Origin: Candidatus Nomurabacteria bacterium
GTDB lineage: Bacteria; Patescibacteriota; Minisyncoccia; Phycocordibacterales; UBA9973
Direction of reading: 5' to 3'
DNA: 20,506 nt
Assembly (NCBI GenBank): GCA_023267115.1
Contig: JAHFNV010000001.1
Location: 5,970-26,475 of the forward strand
Positions 1 to 7,965 of this stretch are shown here, piece by piece (position 1 is the stretch's first letter; the number at the start of each line of letters is the position of its first letter). The position numbers and the translations under genes are program-made. The notes beneath the pieces are model-generated. The model was not told where the DNA came from, made no database searches, and saw nothing but the letters and a program-made list of their open reading frames with translations.

Positions 1-27
1 GAAGTTTTTGCATTTTTCAGAAAAAGC

Positions 28-55
28 TTGACAGAAATATTGGTATGAGTATACT
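28..55 (+). promoter_or_regulatory. rpoBC promoter (sigma70-type)
   Basis: A perfect -35 box TTGACA (28-33) is followed after 16 bp by a near-consensus -10 box TATACT (50-55). Transcription would start near 62, giving a leader of about 68 nt before the rpoB ATG. This is the strongest promoter-like sequence in the window. It suggests rpoBC is transcribed from its own promoter rather than only by read-through from an upstream ribosomal protein operon. Confidence 0.75.
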
Positions 56-129
56 CTGGCTATTGATTGAGTCTCGGGTGCAGCTTTATGTTTGTATTAT
101 AAGGCTTTAACAAGCATCTTTTTTATATT

Positions 130-3100
130 ATGCAAACCCAACGAGTGCGTCCGAAGAAATATTTTTCAAGGTATAAAAAACCCTTGATAGAATTTCCTAA
201 TTTAATCGAAGCCCAAATAAAGTCTTTTAAATGGTTGGTAGAAAATGGCCTGGGAGAGGTTTTTAAAGAATTTTCTCCAATTACTGACTATTCTGGCAAG
301 AAGTTTCAACTGGATTTCGCCTCTTTTTCTTTGAGCGAATCTAAATTTGACGAAAATTATTCCAAAATAAATAAGCTTTCATATCAAGGGCTTCTAAAGG
401 TTCGAGTCAAACTCACCAATAAAATTCTGGGTACTGCTAGAGAGCAGGAGATTTTTATGTCTGAATTTCCGCTGATGACTCCGCATGGCACCTTTATTAT
501 AAACGGTGTGGAACGGGTGATCGTGCCACAATTAGCCCGGAGCTTCGGAGTTTTTTTTACCGAGTCGGAGAGTAAGGGCAAAATTTATTTTGGCGCGAAG
601 ATTATTCCTGCTCGCGGAGTTTGGATTGAAATAGAATCGGAATCAGATGGAGCTATTTACGTCAGGATAGATAAAAAGAGAAAATTTCCAGCAACCACTC
701 TTCTTCGGGCGATGGGCTATCGTACCAACGAAGAGATATTGGAAGCTTTTGCCGGCAATATTCAAAGTGACATTTTAGAGAAAGCAATTAAAACATGTTT
801 CTCAAAAGATTTGGCTAAAACAATAAATGACGCTTATGTTGAAATTTACAAACGTCTAAGAGACGGCGATATGGCCACGGCCGAAAATGCCGGCGAGTTT
901 ATCAATTCTTTATTTACGCCGGAGCGTTACGATCTTTCACCAGTTGGCCGGTTTAGATTTAATCAGCGTTTTCTAAAAGGCTTAGAGGAAGCAGAGCTTG
1001 CTCGCCGAACGATTTCCAAAGAAGATTTGGTGGTTGTCATTACCAACATTGTTATTTTAAACAATACTCCGGGAGCTAAATCTGACGATATAGATCATTT
1101 AGGTCAAAGACGAGTACGGTTTGTCGGCGAAACACTGCAGCAAAAAGTGCGCACCGGTATAATGCAGATCAAGAGAAATATTCAAGATCGGATGTCCATT
1201 ATTGACGTGAATACCGCAATGCCGATACAGATTATCAACCAGCGCCCCCTTCAAGCTCGGATCAAAGAATTTTTTACTACCAATCAACTCTCCCAATTTA
1301 TGGCGCAGGAAAATGTGCTTTACGAAATCGAGCACTTGCGTACTCTCTCGGCGCTCGGCCCCGGGGGGCTCACTCGCGAGCGAGCAGGTCTCGAAGTTCG
1401 CGATGTGCATCCTTCGCACTACGGCAGAGTTTGCCCGATTCACACTCCAGAGGGACCTAATATCGGACTTATTTTGCATCTTTCTACTTATGCGAAAATC
1501 AACGAATTTGGCATTATCGAAACTCCTTATGTCAAAGTAAAAAACGGAAAAATTACCGGAGAAGTTCAGTACTTAAATGCTTTAGAAGAAGAAAAATATA
1601 ACATTGCCCATGCCGGAATTCCTTATGACCAGAATGGAAAAATAACGGAAGAAAAAGTTGAAGCCAGAATCAAGACAGAATCTGGCACAATATCTCGCGA
1701 TCAAATTGATTTTATTGACGTAGCGGCCAATCAGGCTTTCTCTATAGCCACTTCCTTAATTCCTTTTCTGGAACATAACGATGCTAATCGAGCCTTGATG
1801 GGAAGCAATATGCAGAAGCAAGCGGTGCCTTGCGTCTTGCCTGAAGCGCCTCTAGTCGCTACTGGTGTTGAAGAATTAGCTTCGCGTGATTCAGGTAGAC
1901 TAGTTCTTTGCTTAGAGGATGGCGTGGTTTTTTACCTGGATGCGAAAAAAATAGTAATTAAAGGCAAGAGCGGGGAAAAAACTTATCCACTGGTCAATTT
2001 TTTAAGGAATAACAATTTTTCCGTGTTTCATCAGCGTCCGGCGGTAAATGTCGGCCAAAAAGTAAAAAAGGGCGAAGTGTTAGCTGATACCACCAGTACT
2101 GTAAGTGGGCAAGTTTCTCTCGGGCAAAATATTTTTGTGGCTTTTTTATCCTGGTCTGGATCAAATTTTGAAGACGCGATAATTGTTTCTGAACGTTTAG
2201 TCAAAGGGAGTGTTTTTACCAGTATTTACCTTGAGGAATTTATTTGTGTGGTTCGTGATACTAAACTGGGTCCGGAGATTACCACTCGTGATATACCCAA
2301 TGTGGGAGAAGTTAAACTTAAAGATTTGGATGAAGATGGCATTGTGCGCATTGGAGCAGAAGTTCGCGAAAATGATGTTTTAGTTGGGAAAATTACTCCA
2401 AAAGGCGAAACCGAACTCACTCCAGAAGAAAGATTATTGCGTTCAATTTTTGCTGAAAAAGCGCGCGATGTTAAGGACACGTCGCTCCGGATGGAACATG
2501 GTAAACGCGGAAGGGTTATCGGCGTGAAGATCTTTTCTCGCGACTTGGGTCATACTCTTGAGGCTGGAATCATCAAAAAAATTGTAGTTGAAGTAGCGCA
2601 GATTAGGAATGTTTCAGTTGGAGACAAACTATCCGGCCGGCACGGTAACAAGGGAGTCATTTCAGTCATTTTACCAGAGGAAGATATGCCCTACACCGCC
2701 GATGGTACGCCGATTGATATTATTCTCTCGCCCCTAGGTGTTCCTTCTCGGATGAATTTAGGGCAAATTTTTGAGATGCATCTTGGCTTAACGGCCAACA
2801 GTTTGGGTTACCAGGCCATCGTACCTCCATTTTTAGGAGCCACCCATGAAGAAATAAGAGAGGAATTAAAAAAGGCGGGATTGCCAGAAAACGGCAAAAT
2901 GAAACTTTTTGACGGGCGTACCGGAGAAAACTTTGAACAAGACGTGGCGGTGGGTTACATGTATATGTTGAAATTACATCACATGGTGGAAGATAAAATT
3001 CATATGCGTTCCATCGGGCCTTACTCGCTTATCACTCAACAACCACTTGGTGGAAAGGCTCAAGGTGGTGGACAGCGATTTGGCGAAATGGAAGTCTGGG

Positions 3101-3300
3101 CTTTGGAAGGCTACGGTGCGGCTTATACCCTGCGTGAAATGCTGACTATTAAATCTGACGATATTTTAGGTCGTTCGCAGAGTTTTGATTCTATTATTAA
3201 AAACGAGACGATTAAGTTGCCAAACGCTCCCGCTTCCTTCAATGTTTTGCTTAATTACTTGCGCGGTTTGGCCTTAGATGTGAATTTGAAGAAAATATGA
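130..3300 (+). CDS. rpoB: DNA-directed RNA polymerase subunit beta
   Basis: Beta subunit of the core RNA polymerase, forming one side of the active-site cleft. Family blocks are intact: the rifampicin-region segment (about residues 379-445) ending HYGRVCPIHTPEGPN, FEDAIIVSERLV, GDKLSGRHGNKG, and the C-terminal QRFGEMEVWALEGYGA, where beta meets beta'. At 1056 aa it is shorter than B. subtilis RpoB (about 1190) and E. coli RpoB (1342), and it ends soon after the last conserved block without the acidic tail many homologues have. In the rifampicin pocket, E. coli D516 corresponds to Ala392 and R529 to Thr405, while Q513, H526 and S531 are kept. The start is the first ATG after the promoter; no Shine-Dalgarno is visible. 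The stop overlaps the rpoC start in an ATGA, so translation is probably coupled. Confidence 0.98.
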   Translation: MQTQRVRPKKYFSRYKKPLIEFPNLIEAQIKSFKWLVENGLGEVFKEFSPITDYSGKKFQLDFASFSLSESKFDENYSKINKLSYQGLLKVRVKLTNKILGTAREQEIFMSEFPLMTPHGTFIINGVERVIVPQLARSFGVFFTESESKGKIYFGAKIIPARGVWIEIESESDGAIYVRIDKKRKFPATTLLRAMGYRTNEEILEAFAGNIQSDILEKAIKTCFSKDLAKTINDAYVEIYKRLRDGDMATAENAGEFINSLFTPERYDLSPVGRFRFNQRFLKGLEEAELARRTISKEDLVVVITNIVILNNTPGAKSDDIDHLGQRRVRFVGETLQQKVRTGIMQIKRNIQDRMSIIDVNTAMPIQIINQRPLQARIKEFFTTNQLSQFMAQENVLYEIEHLRTLSALGPGGLTRERAGLEVRDVHPSHYGRVCPIHTPEGPNIGLILHLSTYAKINEFGIIETPYVKVKNGKITGEVQYLNALEEEKYNIAHAGIPYDQNGKITEEKVEARIKTESGTISRDQIDFIDVAANQAFSIATSLIPFLEHNDANRALMGSNMQKQAVPCVLPEAPLVATGVEELASRDSGRLVLCLEDGVVFYLDAKKIVIKGKSGEKTYPLVNFLRNNNFSVFHQRPAVNVGQKVKKGEVLADTTSTVSGQVSLGQNIFVAFLSWSGSNFEDAIIVSERLVKGSVFTSIYLEEFICVVRDTKLGPEITTRDIPNVGEVKLKDLDEDGIVRIGAEVRENDVLVGKITPKGETELTPEERLLRSIFAEKARDVKDTSLRMEHGKRGRVIGVKIFSRDLGHTLEAGIIKKIVVEVAQIRNVSVGDKLSGRHGNKGVISVILPEEDMPYTADGTPIDIILSPLGVPSRMNLGQIFEMHLGLTANSLGYQAIVPPFLGATHEEIREELKKAGLPENGKMKLFDGRTGENFEQDVAVGYMYMLKLHHMVEDKIHMRSIGPYSLITQQPLGGKAQGGGQRFGEMEVWALEGYGAAYTLREMLTIKSDDILGRSQSFDSIIKNETIKLPNAPASFNVLLNYLRGLALDVNLKKI

Positions 3301-6300
3301 AAACTCTAAACACAACTGAATTTGATTACATTACTCTAAAACTTGCTTCGCCGGAGCAAATCAAGGAATGGTCTTACGGCGAAGTGACCAAGCCAGAGAC
3401 AATCAATTATCGTACCGGTCGGAGCGAGCGAGGAGGTTTATTTGACGAAAAAATATTCGGACCGGAAAAAGATTACGAATGTTATTGCGGAAAATATCGC
3501 CGTATCCGTTACAAAGACATTATTTGCGAAAAGTGCGGAGTGGAGGTTACTCGTTCCATTGTGCGGCGCGAGCGTATGGGCCACATTGAGCTTTCTACCC
3601 CCGTTTCTCACATTTGGTTTTTGCGTGGCGTGCCTTCACGAATGAGCATCCTCCTTAATATCTCTGTTTCCGATCTTGAGAAAGTGATATATTTTGCCGG
3701 TTATATCATTACCAAAGTCTATGAAGAGGAAAAAGAAAAAATAGTTACCGGTCTGGATAAAGAGTATAAAGCCAAGCTAAAAAATGCGGCCGATGACGAT
3801 ACCCGCGAGAAATTAAAGACTCTACTTACCAATACCAAAAAGGAAATTTTAGAAATCTATGAGGGCAAAGTGCTGAATGAAATTTCCTTTCATCATTACT
3901 CTTTAAAATACGGCACCTGTTTTGAAGCGAACATCGGAGCCGAAGCCATCTATTCCATTTTCAAAAATCTTGATTTAAATAAATTGAAGGCTCACACCGA
4001 GGCGATGCTTTTAAAATCCAGTGTGGCCGAAAAAGAAAAACTGCAAAAAAGGCTCTCACTCATTCGGGCGATGACTTATGCCGGTATTCGGCCGGAGTGG
4101 ATGTTTTTAACAGTGATTCCGGTTATTCCGCCGATACTTCGCCCGATGGTGGCGCTTGACGGTGGTCGACATGCTACTAGTGATTTGAATGATCTGTATC
4201 GTCGAGTAATCAATCGAAACAATCGTTTGAAAAAATTGAAAGAGATCAATGCACCGGATGTAATTTTGCGAAATGAGAAAAGAATTATTCAAGAAGCGGT
4301 AGATGCGTTGATTGATAACTCCATTGCCAAACAAAATGACAATATGGCCATGAGTCAGTCTCAAAAACGTCCACTTAAATCGCTTTCGGACAATTTGAAA
4401 TCCAAGCAGGGTCTTTTTCGTCAAAATCTGTTGGGCAAGCGGGTGGATTATTCAGGCCGTTCGGTCATTGTGGTTGGTCCCCAGTTAAAATTAAATCAAT
4501 GTGGCTTGCCGAAGCACATGGCCCTGGAGCTCTTTCGGCCGTTTGTCGTTTCCAAAATTTTACAAGCGGAATTGGCATTCAATATTCGCGGAGCCAATAA
4601 ATTGATCGAAGAGCGGACCGCCGAAGTTTGGGCTATGCTCGAAGAAGTGATAAAAGGGAAATATGTATTACTTAATCGCGCGCCGACCTTGCATCGCCTG
4701 GGCATTCAGGCTTTTAATCCGATTCTGGTTGAGGGCAACGCTATTCAAGTGCATCCACTCGTTTGCCAAGCCTTTAACGCCGATTTTGATGGAGATCAAA
4801 TGGCCGTGTATGTGCCTCTTTCAAAAGAAGCGCAATTTGAAGCAAGAGAGCTGATGGCGGCCAATAAAAATTTGCTCAAACCGCAAAATGGAGAGCCGAT
4901 CGTGCATCCCTCCAAAGATATGGTTCTCGGAGCTTATTGGATGACCAAGAGTGTTTCCGGAGAATTGGGCGAGGGTAAATATTTTTCCAGTCCCAACACC
5001 GCTATTACCGCTTATGAATATGGCGTTGTCTCTTTACGTGCCAAGGTAAAAGTTTTGGCGACTAATTCGCTCAAATACCGAAAATTCGACGGCGGACTTT
5101 TTGACACTTCTGTCGGCCGACTTCTTTTCAATAGCATCTTGCCCAACGATTTTTCTTATATCAACGACGAAATGACTCAAAACAGATTATCGGCCTTAGT
5201 TGATGAGCTTATTATGCATTATGGAGTGGACGACACTCCTTTGATCTTAGACAAGATTAAAGAATTTGGTTTCAAGTATTCCACCGTTTCTGGTACGACC
5301 TGGGGTTTTGACAATATAAAAGTACCAATGGAGAAAACAAAAATTATAGCTGAAAGCAAAAAACTAGGAGAACAAGTAATTTCCGAATGGAGTGAAGGTC
5401 TTCTTTCTGAAGAGGAAAGATACCAGAAGATTATTGAAATCTGGACACAAGCCAAAAAAAATTTGGAGAAAGTTTTACCGGATACGCTTTCCAAAAATGG
5501 TTCTACTTACGATTTGTTTACTTCTAAGGCCAGAGGCAATATGATGAGCCTTAGTCAGATGACCGGGATGAAAGGATTGATCCAAAACAACCAAGGCAAA
5601 ATCATGGAATTTCCCATCATCTCCTCTTATGACGAAGGGTTTTCTCCTATTGAATATTTTATTTCTACGCATGGCGCTCGTAAGGGAGCCTCAGACACAG
5701 CATTAAACACAGCCAAATCGGGATATTTAACTCGCCGCTTGGTTGACGTTGCTCACGATTTGGTAATAACTGAAGAGGATTGTGGTAGCAAGGGAGGTAG
5801 ACTGGTTAGTCATGAAAATATTTCTGGTGTTGAAATTCCACTTTCCAAAAATATTCATGGGCGAATATTGGCGGAAGACCTAAAAGATAAAAATGATAAA
5901 GTGATGTATAAAAAAGGATTTTTAATAATCAGGGAAGAAGCGCAGAATATCGAAGGGGCTGGTTTTTCGGAAGTGTACGTTCGTTCTCCACTTACTTGTC
6001 GTACTGTTCATGGTCTTTGCCGGAATTGCTACGGATTGGATTTAGGAAGAAATCGACTGGTTGATTTAGGGGAAGCAGTCGGTATTATTGCCGCTCAAGC
6101 TATTGGTGAGCCTGGCACTCAGTTGACACTCCGCACTTTTCATTCCGGTGGCGTTGCTGGTACTGATATCACCACCGGCTTGCCACGCATTGAAGAGATA
6201 TTTGAAAGACGTATTCCCAAGAATCCGGCTGTAATTTCAGAAGTAAATGGCGAGGTGATTGAAATTAAAAACAAAGACTCTGAACGAAAGACTTCGGTTT

Positions 6301-6938
6301 CACATGTGGCGGACGGAAAGGAAAAAATAGTAAAAGTATTATCTGATACCAAAATAGACGGCAAAAAAAACGAAGTAGAATATCTCGTTTCGTCCTATCG
6401 AATACTAATAGTAAAAGTTGGCGATAAGGTAAAATGCGGAGAGCTTTTGACTGACGGGTCGGCAGATATAGCTCAAATCTTTAAATTCGGTGGTAAGGAA
6501 ATGGCGGAAGAATATATCATTCAAGAAATAAATAAAGTTTATGAATTACAAGGCGTTTCAATTTCCAGAAAACACACCGAAATCATTATTCGTCAGATGT
6601 TTTCGCGCCGAAAAATCAAAGATTCGGGCGAGACTAATTTTTCTATCGGCGATACTATTGAAAATACATCTTTAATAGAAGAAAATAAGAGAATAGCTAA
6701 AATAGGAGGCAAAGAGGCTAAAGCGGAGACGGTGGTATTGGGCATTACCGAAGTGTCGCTTCGCACCAAGAGCTGGCTCTCGGCAGCATCGTTTCAGAAC
6801 ACCAATCGAGTGCTAATTGAAAATGCCATTAAAGGCGGGATGGATTCTCTACGCGGATTGAAGGAGAATGTTATAATCGGAAGATTAATACCGGCTGGAA
6901 CCGGGTTCAAGAATAAAGTTGTTCCAGTTACAGATTAG
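3297..6938 (+). CDS. rpoC: DNA-directed RNA polymerase subunit beta'
   Basis: Beta' subunit, carrying the catalytic magnesium site. The catalytic block NADFDGDQMAVYVPLS is present with Asp496, Asp498 and Asp500; the usual His of AVHVPL is Tyr here. The N-terminal zinc-binding Cys are C62, C64, C77 and C80. A second zinc site is seen in EEDCG plus CRTVHGLCRNC. The bridge helix and trigger loop region (THGARKGASDTALNTAKSGYLTRR) and the block GIIAAQAIGEPGTQLTLRTF are intact. At 1213 aa it is close to B. subtilis RpoC and lacks the large SI3 insertion of E. coli. It starts inside the rpoB stop codon (ATGA, 4-nt overlap) and ends in TAG 17 bp before the promoter of the antitoxin gene. Confidence 0.98.
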   Translation: MKTLNTTEFDYITLKLASPEQIKEWSYGEVTKPETINYRTGRSERGGLFDEKIFGPEKDYECYCGKYRRIRYKDIICEKCGVEVTRSIVRRERMGHIELSTPVSHIWFLRGVPSRMSILLNISVSDLEKVIYFAGYIITKVYEEEKEKIVTGLDKEYKAKLKNAADDDTREKLKTLLTNTKKEILEIYEGKVLNEISFHHYSLKYGTCFEANIGAEAIYSIFKNLDLNKLKAHTEAMLLKSSVAEKEKLQKRLSLIRAMTYAGIRPEWMFLTVIPVIPPILRPMVALDGGRHATSDLNDLYRRVINRNNRLKKLKEINAPDVILRNEKRIIQEAVDALIDNSIAKQNDNMAMSQSQKRPLKSLSDNLKSKQGLFRQNLLGKRVDYSGRSVIVVGPQLKLNQCGLPKHMALELFRPFVVSKILQAELAFNIRGANKLIEERTAEVWAMLEEVIKGKYVLLNRAPTLHRLGIQAFNPILVEGNAIQVHPLVCQAFNADFDGDQMAVYVPLSKEAQFEARELMAANKNLLKPQNGEPIVHPSKDMVLGAYWMTKSVSGELGEGKYFSSPNTAITAYEYGVVSLRAKVKVLATNSLKYRKFDGGLFDTSVGRLLFNSILPNDFSYINDEMTQNRLSALVDELIMHYGVDDTPLILDKIKEFGFKYSTVSGTTWGFDNIKVPMEKTKIIAESKKLGEQVISEWSEGLLSEEERYQKIIEIWTQAKKNLEKVLPDTLSKNGSTYDLFTSKARGNMMSLSQMTGMKGLIQNNQGKIMEFPIISSYDEGFSPIEYFISTHGARKGASDTALNTAKSGYLTRRLVDVAHDLVITEEDCGSKGGRLVSHENISGVEIPLSKNIHGRILAEDLKDKNDKVMYKKGFLIIREEAQNIEGAGFSEVYVRSPLTCRTVHGLCRNCYGLDLGRNRLVDLGEAVGIIAAQAIGEPGTQLTLRTFHSGGVAGTDITTGLPRIEEIFERRIPKNPAVISEVNGEVIEIKNKDSERKTSVSHVADGKEKIVKVLSDTKIDGKKNEVEYLVSSYRILIVKVGDKVKCGELLTDGSADIAQIFKFGGKEMAEEYIIQEINKVYELQGVSISRKHTEIIIRQMFSRRKIKDSGETNFSIGDTIENTSLIEENKRIAKIGGKEAKAETVVLGITEVSLRTKSWLSAASFQNTNRVLIENAIKGGMDSLRGLKENVIIGRLIPAGTGFKNKVVPVTD

Positions 6939-6955
6939 TCATTTGTCTAAAAGTG

Positions 6956-6964
6956 TGCTACAAT
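6956..6964 (+). promoter_or_regulatory. Extended -10 promoter of the Fic antitoxin-toxin pair
   Basis: TGCTACAAT is an extended -10 element (TGN plus TACAAT at 6959-6964). A weak -35-like TTAGTC overlaps the rpoC stop 18 bp upstream. Counting the final T as -7 puts +1 at 6971, exactly the A of the antitoxin ATG, so a leaderless mRNA is predicted. Being just after rpoC, the promoter could make the toxin-antitoxin transcript independent of rpoBC. Confidence 0.55.
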
Positions 6965-6970
6965 GGGACT

Positions 6971-7129
6971 ATGAAAAGCCCTATATTATCTAAAGTTTTT
7001 ACTAAAAAACAGATTCAAAATGCAGTTCTGTCATCTTCAAAAATAGAAGGGATCAGTTTTGTCCGCGCCCAAAAAAATAATTTTATAATTAAAAAATTAC
7101 AAAAATATGGCAGGGCGTTTTCGGTATAA
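6971..7129 (+). CDS. Putative class I Fic antitoxin (VbhA/FicA-like), 52 aa
   Basis: A small ORF of 52 codons between rpoC and fic, overlapping the fic start by 23 nt in another frame. It contains S22-SKI-E26-G27 within SSSKIEG, matching the (S/T)xxxE(G/N) inhibitory motif of class I Fic antitoxins such as VbhA and FicA. In that family the motif Glu enters the Fic active site and blocks productive ATP binding. The rest is a basic helical segment (IIKKLQKYGRAF). Order (antitoxin first), overlap and size are those expected for vbhA-vbhT and ficA-ficT pairs, and an extended -10 promoter ends 6 nt before the ATG. Function is inferred from motif and context. The motif alone is short, but together with the adjacent intact fic it is persuasive. 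Confidence 0.75.
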   Translation: MKSPILSKVFTKKQIQNAVLSSSKIEGISFVRAQKNNFIIKKLQKYGRAFSV

Positions 7130-7715
7130 TGTTACAAACAAAAAGGCTGGCATCAAAAAAGGAATTTTGGAAAATAAACTTGGTATTTATAGTCAAAAAG
7201 AGCTGGAAGATGCGGAGACTATATTACTAGCAGATGCCTACGAAAATTTTCTTTTAAAAGAAAATTTTAACACTGCTTTCAATATAAAATTTTTATTTTC
7301 CATACATAAATACTTTCTTCACACATTGTATGATTGGGCGGGGCATCAAAGAGAAGTTGATATATCAAAGGGGAATATGATGTTTGCTTCAGTTAATCAT
7401 TTGAGTTCATCTTTAAAATATCTTGATAAAATTCTAAGAGAAAATCTCCCAAAGAAACAAGACACAAAATATGTCATAGCACGCAAAATTGCATTTATTC
7501 ACAACGAATATAATGCTATACATCCTTTTCGAGAAGGAAATGGCCGAACTATACGTTTATTTTTAGACTTGCTTGCTTTAAGTATTGGATATGAAATGAT
7601 CAATTGGAATTCAAAATTAAAAAATGATTATATAAATGCTTGTATTTTTGGCGCCATTGGTAGTCATAAACCAATGAGAGAGTTTATTCTTAAACGATTG
7701 AGAAAACAAAAATGA
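7107..7715 (+). CDS. fic: Fic-family AMPylating toxin
   Basis: Fic-domain protein of 202 aa, predicted to transfer AMP from ATP to a hydroxyl side chain of a target protein. The complete catalytic motif is at residues 139-150, HPFREGNGRTIR: His139 is the general base, Glu143 the usual metal ligand, and Arg147/Arg150 bind phosphates. No inhibitory (S/T)xxxE(G/N) motif is apparent at its own N-terminus; that motif lies in the overlapping upstream ORF, which makes this a class I Fic enzyme. The N-terminal block GxxxGILENKLGI followed by KELEDAE is usual for the FicT/VbhT type. Known class I targets are GyrB and ParE; no such gene lies here, so the substrate is unknown. Its TGA overlaps the next ATG (ATGA). 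Confidence 0.9.
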   Translation: MAGRFRYNVTNKKAGIKKGILENKLGIYSQKELEDAETILLADAYENFLLKENFNTAFNIKFLFSIHKYFLHTLYDWAGHQREVDISKGNMMFASVNHLSSSLKYLDKILRENLPKKQDTKYVIARKIAFIHNEYNAIHPFREGNGRTIRLFLDLLALSIGYEMINWNSKLKNDYINACIFGAIGSHKPMREFILKRLRKQK

Positions 7716-7960
7716 AACAAGAAATAAGAATCTGCCAAAATTGCAAGAACGAAAGAACTCTTTATAAAAGAATCTGCTTTGCTTGTGTAAACTGTAACGA
7801 TTGTATAGCTTGTGTTAATTTACGAAATAAATCCTTCTGCACAGGCAATAAGCAGTATTCAAATCAAAGGAAGTGTGAAGTAGAATTTGAAACAAGCTAT
7901 TCTCCAGACCGACCTGAAATAGTTTACTGTGAAAAATACTACCAGCAGGAAGTTTATTAA
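7712..7960 (+). CDS. Small Cys-rich zinc-ribbon-like protein, possibly a shrunken remnant
   Basis: An 82-aa protein with ten Cys (8, 11, 22, 25, 28, 31, 34, 43, 55, 73), several as CxxC (CQNC, CFAC, CNDC). I recall segments such as NERTLYKR, CVNLRNKSFC and YSPDRPEIVYCE from a much longer zinc-ribbon protein family common in Candidate Phyla Radiation genomes, where they lie far apart. Here they are nearly contiguous, and the final expected CxxC reads CEKY. It may therefore be an internally deleted descendant, either decaying or kept as a minimal zinc-binding protein. It starts in an ATGA overlap with fic and ends 5 bp before dnaG, so it is co-transcribed with both. Function unknown; the family link rests on memory, not a search. 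Confidence 0.6.
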   Translation: MKQEIRICQNCKNERTLYKRICFACVNCNDCIACVNLRNKSFCTGNKQYSNQRKCEVEFETSYSPDRPEIVYCEKYYQQEVY

Positions 7961-7965
7961 ATTAT

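Noticed and set aside
88..102. A five-codon ORF (ATG to TAA) in the rpoB leader as a possible attenuation peptide
   Set aside because: Too short to distinguish from chance; no adjacent terminator/antiterminator pair is evident.
1099..1479. A 126-codon minus-strand open frame inside rpoB
   Set aside because: It lies wholly opposite a strongly conserved part of rpoB, has no promoter or start signal and no recognisable domain; it is a shadow of the real gene.
3298..3300. TGA reassigned to glycine (code 25)
   Set aside because: TGA ends rpoB and fic in ATGA overlaps with real genes, and I see no in-frame TGA inside the conserved proteins.
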